From positions 186,440,369-186,504,368 of the forward strand of contig CP136061.1 of assembly GCA_032622095.1 (NCBI GenBank): a stretch of DNA of 64,000 bases, given 5' to 3'. Below, piece by piece: positions 32,705-42,605 of the stretch. Positions within the stretch are counted from its first letter, which is position 1; each line of letters starts with the position of its first letter. Made by a program: the position numbers and the translations under genes. Source of the stretch: Siphonodentalium dalli (taxonomy: Eukaryota; Mollusca; Scaphopoda; Gadilida; Siphonodentaliidae). The notes under the pieces were generated by a model. That model did not search any database. It had not been told where the DNA came from and worked only from the letters and a program-made list of their open reading frames with translations.

Positions 32705-35362
32705 TTACACATGTAAAGCCTTTTCTAAAAGGAACCAGTTTTTCGAAAATTCTTCTTGTTTCGATTGGCATCGTGCGGTATACTTCTCACATTGGTATCT
32801 ATAATTCAACTCTTTGAGGAAAACATTTAGCGATAAGTTAATTGGCTTGAATTTAGTCCTATATATGTATTGTTTAATCAGGAGCCATAGCATGTTAGTT
32901 GTAAAGTTAGGATCCGTTGGTGAAGAGCCGAGAATCATTGTCGTTTGTTGGGCACAGAGATCAATGCTGTTAATTTTACCCCAATCGCTGAGTTCCTTAA
33001 TGAATTTCTGAACGTGAACACAGTTCCAAAATATGTGGGAGATGTCTTCTGTCTCGCTTTTACATCTTTCGCATTTATCATCTTTTCGTAAATTGGACAT
33101 TTTGAGAAACTTGTTGGTTGATAATATTCGTGAATTTATTCGGAATTGTAGCCATTGCAGCTTTGTGTCCGGCGTCGTGAGAAAGGGAAGTTTATCCAGT
33201 TTGCACCAATTAATTATGTTGTCGGAAAATAACACTTGCCATTTTTTGTGTGCTACAGTAGAAGTTGGAATGTCGATTAAAATTTTATAAAAGTCTTGTC
33301 CTCCTCGACAGTTTTTAAGCAATTTAATGAAATTATTTGGTAAAAGGGGAGTGACTATTCGAGTTATAGGTTGTTGAAGTTTTTTTGCAAGTAATTTTAT
33401 CTGATGTTGGATGTTATTAAGAGTGATGAAGTTTGTATGTATGTTATAGATCCTTAGTAGATCGTCTCGTGTAAGAAAACATCCTGTATTGTCCAGCATA
33501 TCATTTAAAAAGATAACCCCCTTTTCTCGCCAGGAGGTGAAATTTAATACTTTTCCGTATTGCTTTATATTTGGGTTATTCCATAACGTACATGCTGATA
33601 ATTTGCGATTGTTTCTATCTTTCTCTAGAAATTTTGTAAATGCCATCAGGACATCATGCCAAAAAGGGTTGGTTAATTTCTTTGCCTGTTTTTCTATGTA
33701 AGGGTAGTCATAAGTAAGGAACATAGGGTCATCAAATAAAGGTATATCTATTAATGGAGTCCACTTGGCACTTTTTGTCACGAGGCGCCTAACCCAAGTT
33801 ATTTTCATGGACATCATAAAATGTTTAACATCAACCATTTTTAATCCGCCATTCTTATAATCCTGACATATAACTTTGCGTTTGATTCTATCACGCTTCG
33901 AGTTCCAAAGAAAATTAAAGAGCATTGTGTCAAGATTTTTCATAAAAACATTACCGGGATTTGGGAGAGCTACAAAAAGGTGTGTTAATTTTGGGAGTAT
34001 TAGTGATTTTATCACAGTTATTCGACCAATGGGTGTAAGTAACCGGTGTTTCCATATTTCTATCAAACGTTTGACTTCAGCAAGTTTTTTATCATAATTT
34101 ATATTCATTTTCTCAAGGTTTGTATCAAAGTGTATTCCAAGGAGATTGAAAGTACTATCGAATGTTAGTCCAAGGTCTGGGCACATAATATCTGTACGTT
34201 TCGTGTAAGATCCAATCCACGACGCCTGACACTTGCTAGGGTTAATTTTTAGGCCTGAATAATCTGCAAATAAGTTTAAAACAGTATATACTTCCCTAAG
34301 ACTTTCTTCGCTGCCGTCTAAGAAAAGCGTCGTGTCGTCTGCATACTGTGTAATTTTGTATTCTAAATTGCCGAGGTTGATACCTTTAATGCGGTCATTA
34401 GATTTTATCATAATAGCTAAGATTTCTGCGCATATCAAAAAAATATACGGCGAGACTGGGTCACCCTGTCGACAGCCACGATGTAGTTTGAAACTCTGAG
34501 ATATATGCCCATTTATTAAAATAGATGAGTTGATATTCGTATAAAATATAGAAATCCACCTTTTCATGTCATCTCCAAAATTGAAAAGGTTAAGGCATTT
34601 ATGTATAAATTTCCATGATACTGAATCAAAGGCCTTTTCAAAGTCTAGGAGGAGCAGTAACCCAGGTTTATCAGCCAATTTTGCCTTGTGAATAAGATCA
34701 TAGGTAAGTCTAGTATTGTCTCCGATGTAGCGATTTTTTAAGAATCCCGTTTGATCCTCACTTATTATATCAGGTAGGACACGCTTTAATCTTTCAGCTA
34801 TACATGAGGAAGCTAATTTGTAAGATATATTCAAGAGTGAAATTGGTCGCCAGTTTTTCAGATGATTTCTGTCTTTGTCTTTTTTGGGAATCAGAGTAAT
34901 AAGTCCTTGTTTCTGGGTTATTGAAAGTTCCCCTTTATCAAAAGCTTCATTGAGTGATTCACATAGAATTTGGCCTAAGTCAATCCAAAAAATTTTCCAA
35001 AACTCATATGGGTATCCATCTAGTCCACTGCATTTATCACTTTGTGATCGTTTCAGTGCACACGTCAGTTCAGTTAGAGTTATTGGCCCTTCTATGCTTT
35101 TGGCAGTGTCTTGTGACAATACTGTATGGTCTTTTTCAAGAATAGCCTGAATATCAGATTTGTTTGTATTTTTTAATGCATATAAATTTTCGTAAAAACT
35201 TCTAGCTTCATGCATTATGTCTGATTGATTGTCAATGTTTTTCCCGGTGGAGTCGGTGAGATTGCATAGAGTTTTCGATATAGAATTGCGTTTTTCAAGA
35301 TTGAGGAAATATTTTGTTGGTTTTTCACCTTGTTCAATCCATTTGGCTCTTGATCTTACCAT
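32705..35362 (-). CDS. LINE ORF2, reverse transcriptase part (885 codons)
   Basis: This is the polymerase part of ORF2, which copies the element's RNA into DNA at the nicked target. Motifs in order: GLDGYPYEFW near residue 113, LITLIPKKDKD near 153, NWRPISLLN, then LLDFEKAFDSVSW near 238, GCRQGDPVSPY near 292, and the catalytic YADD at about 340-343. Near residue 765 is a C-x2-C-x7-H-x4-C finger (CERC..H....C), typical of the L1 group's C-terminus. The frame is open through to 32705. Upstream it should be joined to the endonuclease; the two are in different frames, with one apparent base loss at about 35390-35410. The ATG at 35362 is therefore not the natural start. Confidence 0.92.
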   Translation of the reverse strand: MVRSRAKWIEQGEKPTKYFLNLEKRNSISKTLCNLTDSTGKNIDNQSDIMHEARSFYENLYALKNTNKSDIQAILEKDHTVLSQDTAKSIEGPITLTELTCALKRSQSDKCSGLDGYPYEFWKIFWIDLGQILCESLNEAFDKGELSITQKQGLITLIPKKDKDRNHLKNWRPISLLNISYKLASSCIAERLKRVLPDIISEDQTGFLKNRYIGDNTRLTYDLIHKAKLADKPGLLLLLDFEKAFDSVSWKFIHKCLNLFNFGDDMKRWISIFYTNINSSILINGHISQSFKLHRGCRQGDPVSPYIFLICAEILAIMIKSNDRIKGINLGNLEYKITQYADDTTLFLDGSEESLREVYTVLNLFADYSGLKINPSKCQASWIGSYTKRTDIMCPDLGLTFDSTFNLLGIHFDTNLEKMNINYDKKLAEVKRLIEIWKHRLLTPIGRITVIKSLILPKLTHLFVALPNPGNVFMKNLDTMLFNFLWNSKRDRIKRKVICQDYKNGGLKMVDVKHFMMSMKITWVRRLVTKSAKWTPLIDIPLFDDPMFLTYDYPYIEKQAKKLTNPFWHDVLMAFTKFLEKDRNNRKLSACTLWNNPNIKQYGKVLNFTSWREKGVIFLNDMLDNTGCFLTRDDLLRIYNIHTNFITLNNIQHQIKLLAKKLQQPITRIVTPLLPNNFIKLLKNCRGGQDFYKILIDIPTSTVAHKKWQVLFSDNIINWCKLDKLPFLTTPDTKLQWLQFRINSRILSTNKFLKMSNLRKDDKCERCKSETEDISHIFWNCVHVQKFIKELSDWGKINSIDLCAQQTTMILGSSPTDPNFTTNMLWLLIKQYIYRTKFKPINLSLNVFLKELNYRYQCEKYTARCQSKQEEFSKNWFLLEKALHV

Positions 35363-35385
35363 TGCCCCCCTTGTGTCTTCTTTTC

Positions 35386-36483
35386 TTATTTCGTAAAGGT
35401 CAGTGTCAATCTTTGTATTTTTTCCAGTAATTCGTCTTTATTTTCTGTATTTATGTCATCTTTATCTATTTCAATTTCGAGAAATATTTTAGATCTATTC
35501 AGTTCATTTTCTTTCATCTTTCGGTCTCTCTTTCGTTTCGACGCAAAATGTATGGTCTCACCTCTAATATCGAGCAAAAGAGTATCTAAAAATAAACGTT
35601 TATTTGTTTTACATGTAACTTGCGGTTTATTCGGCTCATCGGTATATAGTTTATATCCATATCTTGATTTATTATTCTCTATTGTTGATTTTACCAGTTC
35701 GGCATATTTTTCATCACGGAGTAAGGAGGTGTTAAATTTCCAAAAGCCACGACCTCTATCAATTGTACTTAGTTTAAGCGTAAGAGATATTATTGAGTGA
35801 TCTGAGCGGTATCCAGGTAATATGTCGGTTCCTTCTCCAACTAAACTGAGTATATCCTCAGATATCATAAAGTAATCTAATCTAGCCATTTTTATGGGTG
35901 ACTTTTTTCGCCATGTATATCGTTGATTCTCCTTATTATTGATCCTCCAAGCGTCTACCAAATCTAGCCTGTCGACAAGGTCACCCACTGCCACTTTAGC
36001 TTGTGGATTGTTGATATGTTTATAATTATAAGTGTCCATCGATTGGTCCTGAACCATATTCCAATCGCCACATATTACTATTTGGGTGTTACCGACATTA
36101 ATAAGCTTAAGTTTTAATTGTTTGTAGAAATCAGGATTATCTTCGTTTGGACCATATATATTAGCTATAGTCATTCTAAGTTTCTCAACAGTTACGTCAA
36201 TAATTATGAAATTTCCAGAGTCATCTTTGATAGAATTGTGTATTTCGAAGTCAAGATTTTGATTGAATAAAATGGCCACACCGCGTGACTGAGATGAAAA
36301 AGAAGCCAATTCTGTTTTGAACCCCCATTCAGATGATATACATTTGTCCATTTCCTTTGTAAAGTGTGTGTCTTGTAAACAATAAATTGAGGCATTTTGC
36401 GTTCGGAGATATCGGAATACGTCACGGCGTTTTTCTGCACGATTCAAACCTCGGCAATTTGAAGACAATATTTTTATAGACAT
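35386..36483 (-). CDS. LINE ORF2, APE-type endonuclease part (365 codons)
   Basis: The N-terminal part of ORF2 nicks target DNA to start target-primed reverse transcription. Visible active-site motifs are SSNCRGLN (residues 7-14), LQDTHF near 36, CGDWNMVQDQ near 138, ARLDYFMISED near 197 and YRSDHSIISL near 226, in the order and spacing of the exonuclease-endonuclease-phosphatase fold. The last dozen codons run out of frame and stop at 35386; the correct frame continues in the reverse transcriptase part. The endonuclease region shows no other damage. Confidence 0.92.
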   Translation of the reverse strand: MSIKILSSNCRGLNRAEKRRDVFRYLRTQNASIYCLQDTHFTKEMDKCISSEWGFKTELASFSSQSRGVAILFNQNLDFEIHNSIKDDSGNFIIIDVTVEKLRMTIANIYGPNEDNPDFYKQLKLKLINVGNTQIVICGDWNMVQDQSMDTYNYKHINNPQAKVAVGDLVDRLDLVDAWRINNKENQRYTWRKKSPIKMARLDYFMISEDILSLVGEGTDILPGYRSDHSIISLTLKLSTIDRGRGFWKFNTSLLRDEKYAELVKSTIENNKSRYGYKLYTDEPNKPQVTCKTNKRLFLDTLLLDIRGETIHFASKRKRDRKMKENELNRSKIFLEIEIDKDDINTENKDELLEKIQRLTLTFTK

Positions 36484-37928
36484 AATAACTTATCAGTATG
36501 CAGACATCCGGAACGTCGACACAGAAAAAAGACAACAAGATTAATTAATTCAGTCAATGAAGAACAATAATACATTGAGTCACTGGAATAAAGATCTACC
36601 TCACAAATCACGCACACTGATACACACACATACTGCATATATAACAGAAACAAAACAAGTTTAATTATTTTCCGATGCGAAGGTACCATTACTGGTCTAT
36701 GTGGGACCGCCCTGGTTTCGGTTCGCCATTATATAAAATGTTGAAATGACCTGTCCCTAAAACCCATTTTTGACATCCGCATATCAAAAACAAGTGTCAT
36801 TTTCTATTAGGACATAATTTCAGAAGGGAAACCCAAAATAACTATCATTATAATTGACCCAAAGTCAACAGTTACCATTATTCTACTATCAGGGAAAATT
36901 TCAGCCGGGAACTGAATTAAGCAAAAAATGTACATGTATATGTTCATAGTATTATATCTTTAGAAAAAAAACAACTGATATAAAATTGGAGCGGATAAAC
37001 GTCTTCTTATATATTAACGCATATCAGCCGTGATTATGTCGACTATATCTGAGTTTATTATGGACATTATATAATACTGGATACTTTAAGGGAAATTTTT
37101 AAGACTATTCATATAATATATACGTACACGTTACAAGACGATTTTGCATCACTCTCTCCATTATAAAGGATATCTAGAATAACCTGTGTGGGGAAGGGGG
37201 CTTCGGTATAAAAATAGAAAATCGATATTACCACATTCCTTAGTCGACCACGTGATCAGGATATGTCGCGCCCTGGTTCACTTTATAAACAAGAACACGA
37301 ATCCACTATTGTTATCTTGATTGGTGAAGACAGAAATGCGTGCATTTAGAGTGAATTTGGGATCGATCTTCAAATTGACCCATATAATCGAGAGGCATGT
37401 TTTGAAAGACAGTGAAGTTTAACCTGTGTGTGGAAATGGACTCATTTGTTATTTATGTGTGGAGTAACACATCGTAATCTATTGAAAATTGTGACTGTAA
37501 TCTTTCGATAATAACGTTATTCGGATCAGGATTATAATGGGCATATGGAGTCGGGTATGTATGAGTAAAAGATATATGTTGACTAACACTGTACTGCTTA
37601 TAATGATGATGGGGAAAGAATTGTGACCATGTAGAATGTGTATAGAGAAGAGATCAGGTAACCAAGTCAGACCAAGCACCTTCGTACGGCCTGTACAAAA
37701 GCCCTTATCCCGAGTCGGTCTCCTGTCCTCGTGGTTTAGATGTATATTACATTATGTTGGGGTGTTGATAATCAATTTATAAATTCTTATGTGAGTGGTT
37801 TGGCATAGGCCTAATCATGTTAAAGTTTTCAAAAATGACATGCAAAAATGGTATTATGTACATGATATTCAATACATCAAAATATTCCAACAGGTTTTGT
37901 AGGCACTCTCTCTTTTGGCCTGTCAAAA
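36484..37928 (-). other. Long spacer between LINE ORF1 and ORF2
   Basis: About 1.4 kb separates the two LINE reading frames, far more than the short gap usual in L1. It is AT-rich with no supported open frame. I could not find terminal inverted repeats or a target duplication that would mark a later insertion, so it may be part of the element or an unrecognised insertion. Confidence 0.6.
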
Positions 37929-38873
37929 TTAACCATTAATAATAATATCTAAATCTGTCTCTGTCTTGAAATTCACAACTGTACCGTCCGCTTTCTTTGC
38001 ATACAGCTTTCCATTTGTTAACCATGAATTTGATATTGAGTCTGCTTTATAGGCTTTTCGAAGTAGTTCATAATTAATTTGAGTCGCGTCTTCAACAATA
38101 GAAACTCCCGATCCTTTAAGCTGCTTTCTACTTTCGATAACATCTAACTTTGGAGCTCTGGATGAAAACTTAACTAACATTGGACGTGGGCGTGGCTTTT
38201 GTCCACCCTGTTTGTAGTCTGGTTCCATCTTCTTTCCAGTCCGATGTGCAATTGAAATTACAGCTGGATGGAAATTTAATTTCAATTTTTCATTAAATAT
38301 AGTCATGGCCTTTATGGCACAGTCATGTCGCGATTCTCTTCCTGTAGATTCTTCAATCCCGAATATTCTTACCGAATCCTTTCTGCCCTGCTGCTCAAGA
38401 TCATTTAGTTTGTATTTGAATACATCACGTTCCTCGTTCCATTGTTTTTCTTTTGTTTCAACTGTTTTCAACATATCAACTTTTTCCTGCTCCTCAACTT
38501 TTTCCTGCTCCAGTTTACCAATTCGACTCTCCATTTTAGAAATTTTCTTGTTGAAGGCATCTATAATTTCAGTTTTGAAGCTACTGACTAATTTGCCAAA
38601 CTCTGTCAGCTGTGATTTTTGCTCTTTAGAGTAGTGATCGCGGTTTTCTTTTGCACCGTCAGATAACAGATTGACTCGTTGAATGAGTTCGGATAACTGA
38701 CTGGGAATATTTCCTAAGATGGGTGATGGAGGTTCATTTCCCGGTTTGCTAATAAAATCTTCCATTGTCAGTTGCTGCTTTTTTGGAGAAATATTTACAC
38801 TATCGTCGCTCACTATTGTTGAATTATTTGAATCACTATTACTGTGTTTCTTTCGTTTCTTAGATTTCGTCAT
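37929..38873 (-). CDS. LINE ORF1 protein (314 codons)
   Basis: The N-terminus is basic (TKSKKRKKHS), followed by a low-complexity stretch. A coiled coil covers about residues 95-165 (KISKMESRIGKLEQEKVEEQ). An RRM-like segment starts near DSVRIFGIEE (about 169-178), and the C-terminal part has SIAHRTGKK, RPMLVKFSSRAPK and YELLRKAYK, as in L1 ORF1 C-terminal domains. Such proteins trimerise through the coiled coil and bind the element's RNA as a chaperone. The frame is intact from ATG to stop. Confidence 0.88.
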   Translation of the reverse strand: MTKSKKRKKHSNSDSNNSTIVSDDSVNISPKKQQLTMEDFISKPGNEPPSPILGNIPSQLSELIQRVNLLSDGAKENRDHYSKEQKSQLTEFGKLVSSFKTEIIDAFNKKISKMESRIGKLEQEKVEEQEKVDMLKTVETKEKQWNEERDVFKYKLNDLEQQGRKDSVRIFGIEESTGRESRHDCAIKAMTIFNEKLKLNFHPAVISIAHRTGKKMEPDYKQGGQKPRPRPMLVKFSSRAPKLDVIESRKQLKGSGVSIVEDATQINYELLRKAYKADSISNSWLTNGKLYAKKADGTVVNFKTETDLDIIING

Positions 38874-38990
38874 TTGACTTTTTCACAAATCGATTGTTTA
38901 CAAAATTTCAAAATGGCGTCCCGAGGGCGGTCTGTAGTTGCTTCACAAAAACATTACCTTAATGTCCCAAATATGATAACATCACTCCAG

Positions 38991-40649
38991 AATCTTATCT
39001 GCATCGAATGTTGCTATCTTTATCTATGAAGTGATAATTTTTTGTCCACCGATCTTCATTGTATTAATTGAAAAACTTTCATTTTATCGGAGCAAATTTT
39101 GAAACGTGTTCTCCGTTATTACTACGCACCGGAAGTGGGAAATTTGATACCATAGTTGACAGTGGTTAGCATTATTTTGTTGCAATAAATCAATTCTGAT
39201 ACTAAAGCGTATTTTGAAGAATGTTGTTTTATGTTGTATCTTGATGATATGGGAACTGTCTGATCGGATTGAGTACCTTTAATAGTCAGCAGCTTGCATA
39301 TAATCTGGATATAGAATCCTGTCTATCCACTTATTGAACTGCCCGCCCAAAAGACAAATGGATGGGTTGCTGGCTAATCCTTTGCTCCCATCTCAGAAAA
39401 AGAACTCAAAACGTTCAGGAACATTTCAATAACATACTAACCATTCCCCTAAGTTCATTGCAGATAGAGCTTCCCATGCTTCCGAACATTATGGATGTAG
39501 TGCTACACGGGAGAGAGACATTCATCGATAGGTTCAGCAGACATATCATCAACTAGAGGAACGCTGTTTTCAATCCTGTAAAATACATTTAAAAATATAA
39601 CTGGTATATTATTAAGAGACAGAACAAAAATATTTTTTAAAGGCTCAATCATGCCCTAGTTATTTAAAGTGTGCAATATTGGGTGTGTGTGAAGCAATAT
39701 CTCTCTCTGAAATAAATCATTCATTTTGTGATTTGCGAAACTATAACATTATGACCCATCATCCTTTTAGAAATTTGACCATGGACATAGTTATAAAGGC
39801 TAAAATAAGTAAAATGTTCCATTCTAAGATATCCTCCTCTGAAATCTACATTGTATACTTACTCCGAAGTTAGTCAGAAATTGAAATGCACATGCTGATT
39901 TGACAGATGATCTCCACACATTATATACAGATTGTATACCTGTTACGAACATTGATTTCGAAAATGAGAGATAACTCTAAGGTTCCCCTTATTTTGTTAA
40001 GATAACTTTTATAAAATAACGGGCAACACGTATTCACACCAGAGAAACATTTCTGGAACATTATTGAAAATAAACCTGACAGGATCGGTGGAGAGGATGG
40101 TGGTTCAATATTACAAAGCTGAGAGGTCTCAACCCATACATGGCCACTGCATTGTGCAGAAAAGTTTAATAATTATTGCCATACATTAAGTTCATCGGAC
40201 AGAATTTTCTGGCACATATACCTGACATTTGAAGTATGCAGCACATAACGGTCTGATCCATTTCTGAAAACAGTTCATAGTGGTGCGCATTTTCAATTTC
40301 AAGTAAGCACACTATGAACTAATTTGGAAGAGAACAGTCTGTCCATTACAATGTAAATGAATGCTTGCAAATATCATTTCTGTAAGAAACGAGAATCAAT
40401 TCATGTCATTTACACAGAAATGAACCCCTCATACCGAGTGCCTTATGCATTTAATTATATCTATGAGACAGTACCACAGATTAAATGTTATATATCAATG
40501 AACATTTCATTGGTGCTGATGACATATTACATCTGCAAAGTTATTGTCTTTTTTTAGGAAATATGCAGAATATCAGTTTGATATAGATTCGCCTATCATT
40601 TTGAACAAGTGAGTTCATCAACTGTGAGGAATCTACTCCATTTCAATTT
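38991..40649. other. Intron sequence, one weak exon candidate
   Basis: Mostly AT-rich without recognisable repeats. On the minus strand 40269-40228 has a good acceptor (CTGTTTTCAG) and a possible donor (GTATAT) around 42 bases that are open in all frames; phase 2 at its start would fit exon 41007-41071. The missing phase change is still not explained, so I do not call it as an exon. Confidence 0.4.
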
Positions 40650-40975
40650 TTTTCAGGGACCTGTAGGATCCCTGTGAAATATGGCTTGTCAATTATCATG
40701 TTGCATATCGTGAGGATATACTCTTTGATAGAACTCTTCTTGTCGTTTCAGTCGCTGGGCAATCTTAATTTTACTTGTGAAAGAAAGACAATGTGGAAGG
40801 TAATTTCACTGGGAAATCACTCCCCTGCAGGTAGAAACCAAAGTTGCTAGGATACACAAATCAGGTTACCTTCCTTCCCTGTGTGTGGATTCGAACCAGT
40901 TGCATCATCAGATTGCTTACATTGCTCCAATGTGCCATGAACCTTGAGCCACTGGGTCCCTGGAAGTCTTTGATA
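40650..40975 (-). mobile_element. tRNA-derived SINE
   Basis: On the minus strand a box A-like word TGGCACATTGGA (40937-40926) is followed 29 bases later by a perfect box B, GGTTCGAATCC (40897-40887). These are the two internal RNA polymerase III promoter parts of tRNA genes. The sequence between and around them cannot fold as a complete tRNA, and more than 200 bases follow without a T-run close by, as expected for a SINE body. The borders are approximate. Confidence 0.7.
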
Positions 40976-41006
40976 CTATTATCTTTTGTTAGACAATAAT
41001 ATTTAC

Positions 41007-41071
41007 CTTAAAAGTTCCAGCTGGGTTTCTGACAATAACGATTGTAAATTTTCTTTGTGTTCTTTCATTTG
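41007..41071 (-). CDS. Coiled-coil gene, exon
   Basis: A 65-nt exon after a long T-rich tract ending in TTTTACAG and before GTAAAT. It starts at a codon border and ends in phase 2. The peptide QMKEHKENLQSLLSETQLEL is a heptad-like helix. Its end phase does not match exon 30132-30314, which shows that at least one exon is missed in the 10.7 kb between them. Confidence 0.75.
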
Positions 41072-41404
41072 CTGTAAAAAAAAAAACTATGTACTGGCTT
41101 CAGCCCAAAACAACCTGATTTGTTTCAAACATGAAGGCCTGTGACTGATTAGAGCCTTAAATTATCCCTAATAATTCTGAGATCTGGAACATTTTTCCCA
41201 GTTCTGTGGGATCAAAATCTGGTTCATAAATGGTTGAAATATTTTTATATAGAATTTGTAAGCATCGAAAAAACTTATTGGAGTCATAGAAAATACCACT
41301 TTGGAGACAAAAAGTGTCTTTTTTTCCTCCAGTCGCTTTTTGCATAGATATAATTTTTCACTGCTATATTGATGAGTTTGGTTGAAAAAGTTCTGAGTAT
41401 ATAT

Positions 41405-41525
41405 GTTTTGATACCACATATCAGGACTCGACATATCAGTTCACCTGTCAACCTGTCTATGACAGGTAATTTTCTGTGGTGACAGGTGACTTTTTCCACC
41501 TGTCCATATAGACAGGTTACTTGGT
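41405..41525. repeat. Short dispersed GACAGGT/ACCTGTC repeats
   Basis: The heptamer GACAGGT or its reverse complement occurs about seven times in 120 bp in both orientations (for example TGACAGGTAATT, GTGACAGGTGACTT, CACCTGTCCATATAGACAGG), allowing several hairpins. No function can be assigned. Confidence 0.6.
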
Positions 41526-42018
41526 TTAATATCATTAAATTTCCATTAATTAGACTTATAATTTCTCAAAGATCTATAAATGACAGTCTTTTGCAGCATA
41601 ACCAATCAGCTTTTTGTGTAGTAATATTACATTAGTCTGCTGCAGTGGATGTGTATGATAGTAAACAAAGGTGTACATCTAATTTGATGTCAGTCGATCA
41701 TCAGGCCACATTTCCTCATCTTACCAGCCTACTTTTAATCCACCGAAAAATAATTTACAAATTTATATCATTTCTTCAGACCATACGTACTGAGTTATCT
41801 GGCAATATGCTGAACAAGAAATATGAGGTATTCTCATAGTGAGCATACTACTATATACAGAAATTGTTTAATGTGTATATAGTATATACACAGATAATCC
41901 CGTTCAGATGTTCAGGTGCACTACATGAGGAGACAGGTAGAACATTTATTTACCTTCAAGGCCTGCCACATATGTACTTATTTTTATGGCCCACTAAGGA
42001 TATTCCACTAAATCTCAC

Positions 42019-42078
42019 CATATTAGTTTTCGCCAAGTCTGAAACATGCTTCTGCAACTCATGTATCTCATTATTTTT
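42019..42078 (-). CDS. Coiled-coil gene, exon
   Basis: A 60-nt exon with codon borders at both ends, after CATTTTCAG and before GTGAGA. It encodes KNNEIHELQKHVSDLAKTNM, a regular heptad pattern. An exon of exactly twenty codons in phase with both neighbours could be skipped without shifting the frame. Confidence 0.75.
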
Positions 42079-42548
42079 CTGAAAATGGAAAGGAAGTTCC
42101 AATCGAAGCTAAGAAAGACCTCATTTTCAAACTAACATGTATATCATTTCCCAGTCATATTTGGGTACCAATAAGCAACACCTAATGTAATGACAGATTT
42201 ATCAAGGTTGTGTGCTTTAGTTTCATGCTAGTTCAGATAGCTTACATGTCCACTAACATGAGACACGCATTTTGGTCCATGTGATGGTTTGGGAATCTTG
42301 CAACTATTATTTTACTATGTTCTGATGACTAAGTCTTAAAAAAGACCTTCGTTTCGGTAAACCAACGGACTATATTTTAAATCAATGAGTCTATATATCG
42401 TATTGTGATTAATCAGAGAAAATAATATCGGTCTCAAGCCAGTGATTTCAACAGTCTCCCAAAAAATTGTGCAGGAGACAATAAAACCCAATAATATATG
42501 CTTCCGACTCAAGTGTCGGGTCTCAAGTCATGAAAATAGCATACTCAC

Positions 42549-42605
42549 TTGATTGAGCTGACTTTCCAGAATCAATTTTTGGTTACTAAATTCAAAATTG
42601 AGTCC
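42549..42605 (-). CDS. Coiled-coil gene, exon
   Basis: A 57-nt exon in phase 0 at both ends, after TTTGTTTTAG and before GTGAGT. It encodes GLNFEFSNQKLILESQLNQ. The intron to the next exon is only 470 bp. Small symmetric exons of this type are common in long coiled-coil genes. Confidence 0.75.

Larger units (their letters stand above)
32291..38990 (-). mobile_element. Near-complete L1-like LINE
   Basis: Read on the minus strand the element has a short 5' region (about 38990-38874), ORF1, a long spacer, ORF2 and a 3' end with AATAAAAAATTT followed by an A-run at about 32312-32291. It lies in the intron between exons 41007-41071 and 30132-30314, in the same orientation as the host gene. The exact 5' end and the target duplication could not be fixed. 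A 5'-truncated relative is at 45667-46683 on the plus strand. Confidence 0.85.

Noticed and set aside
40228-40269. 42-nt exon candidate with good acceptor
   Set aside because: Open in all frames and not helix-like, and it does not resolve the phase break alone.
40887-40937. Functional tRNA gene
   Set aside because: Box A and B are present but no full cloverleaf can be drawn and no T-run terminator follows closely; a SINE fits better.
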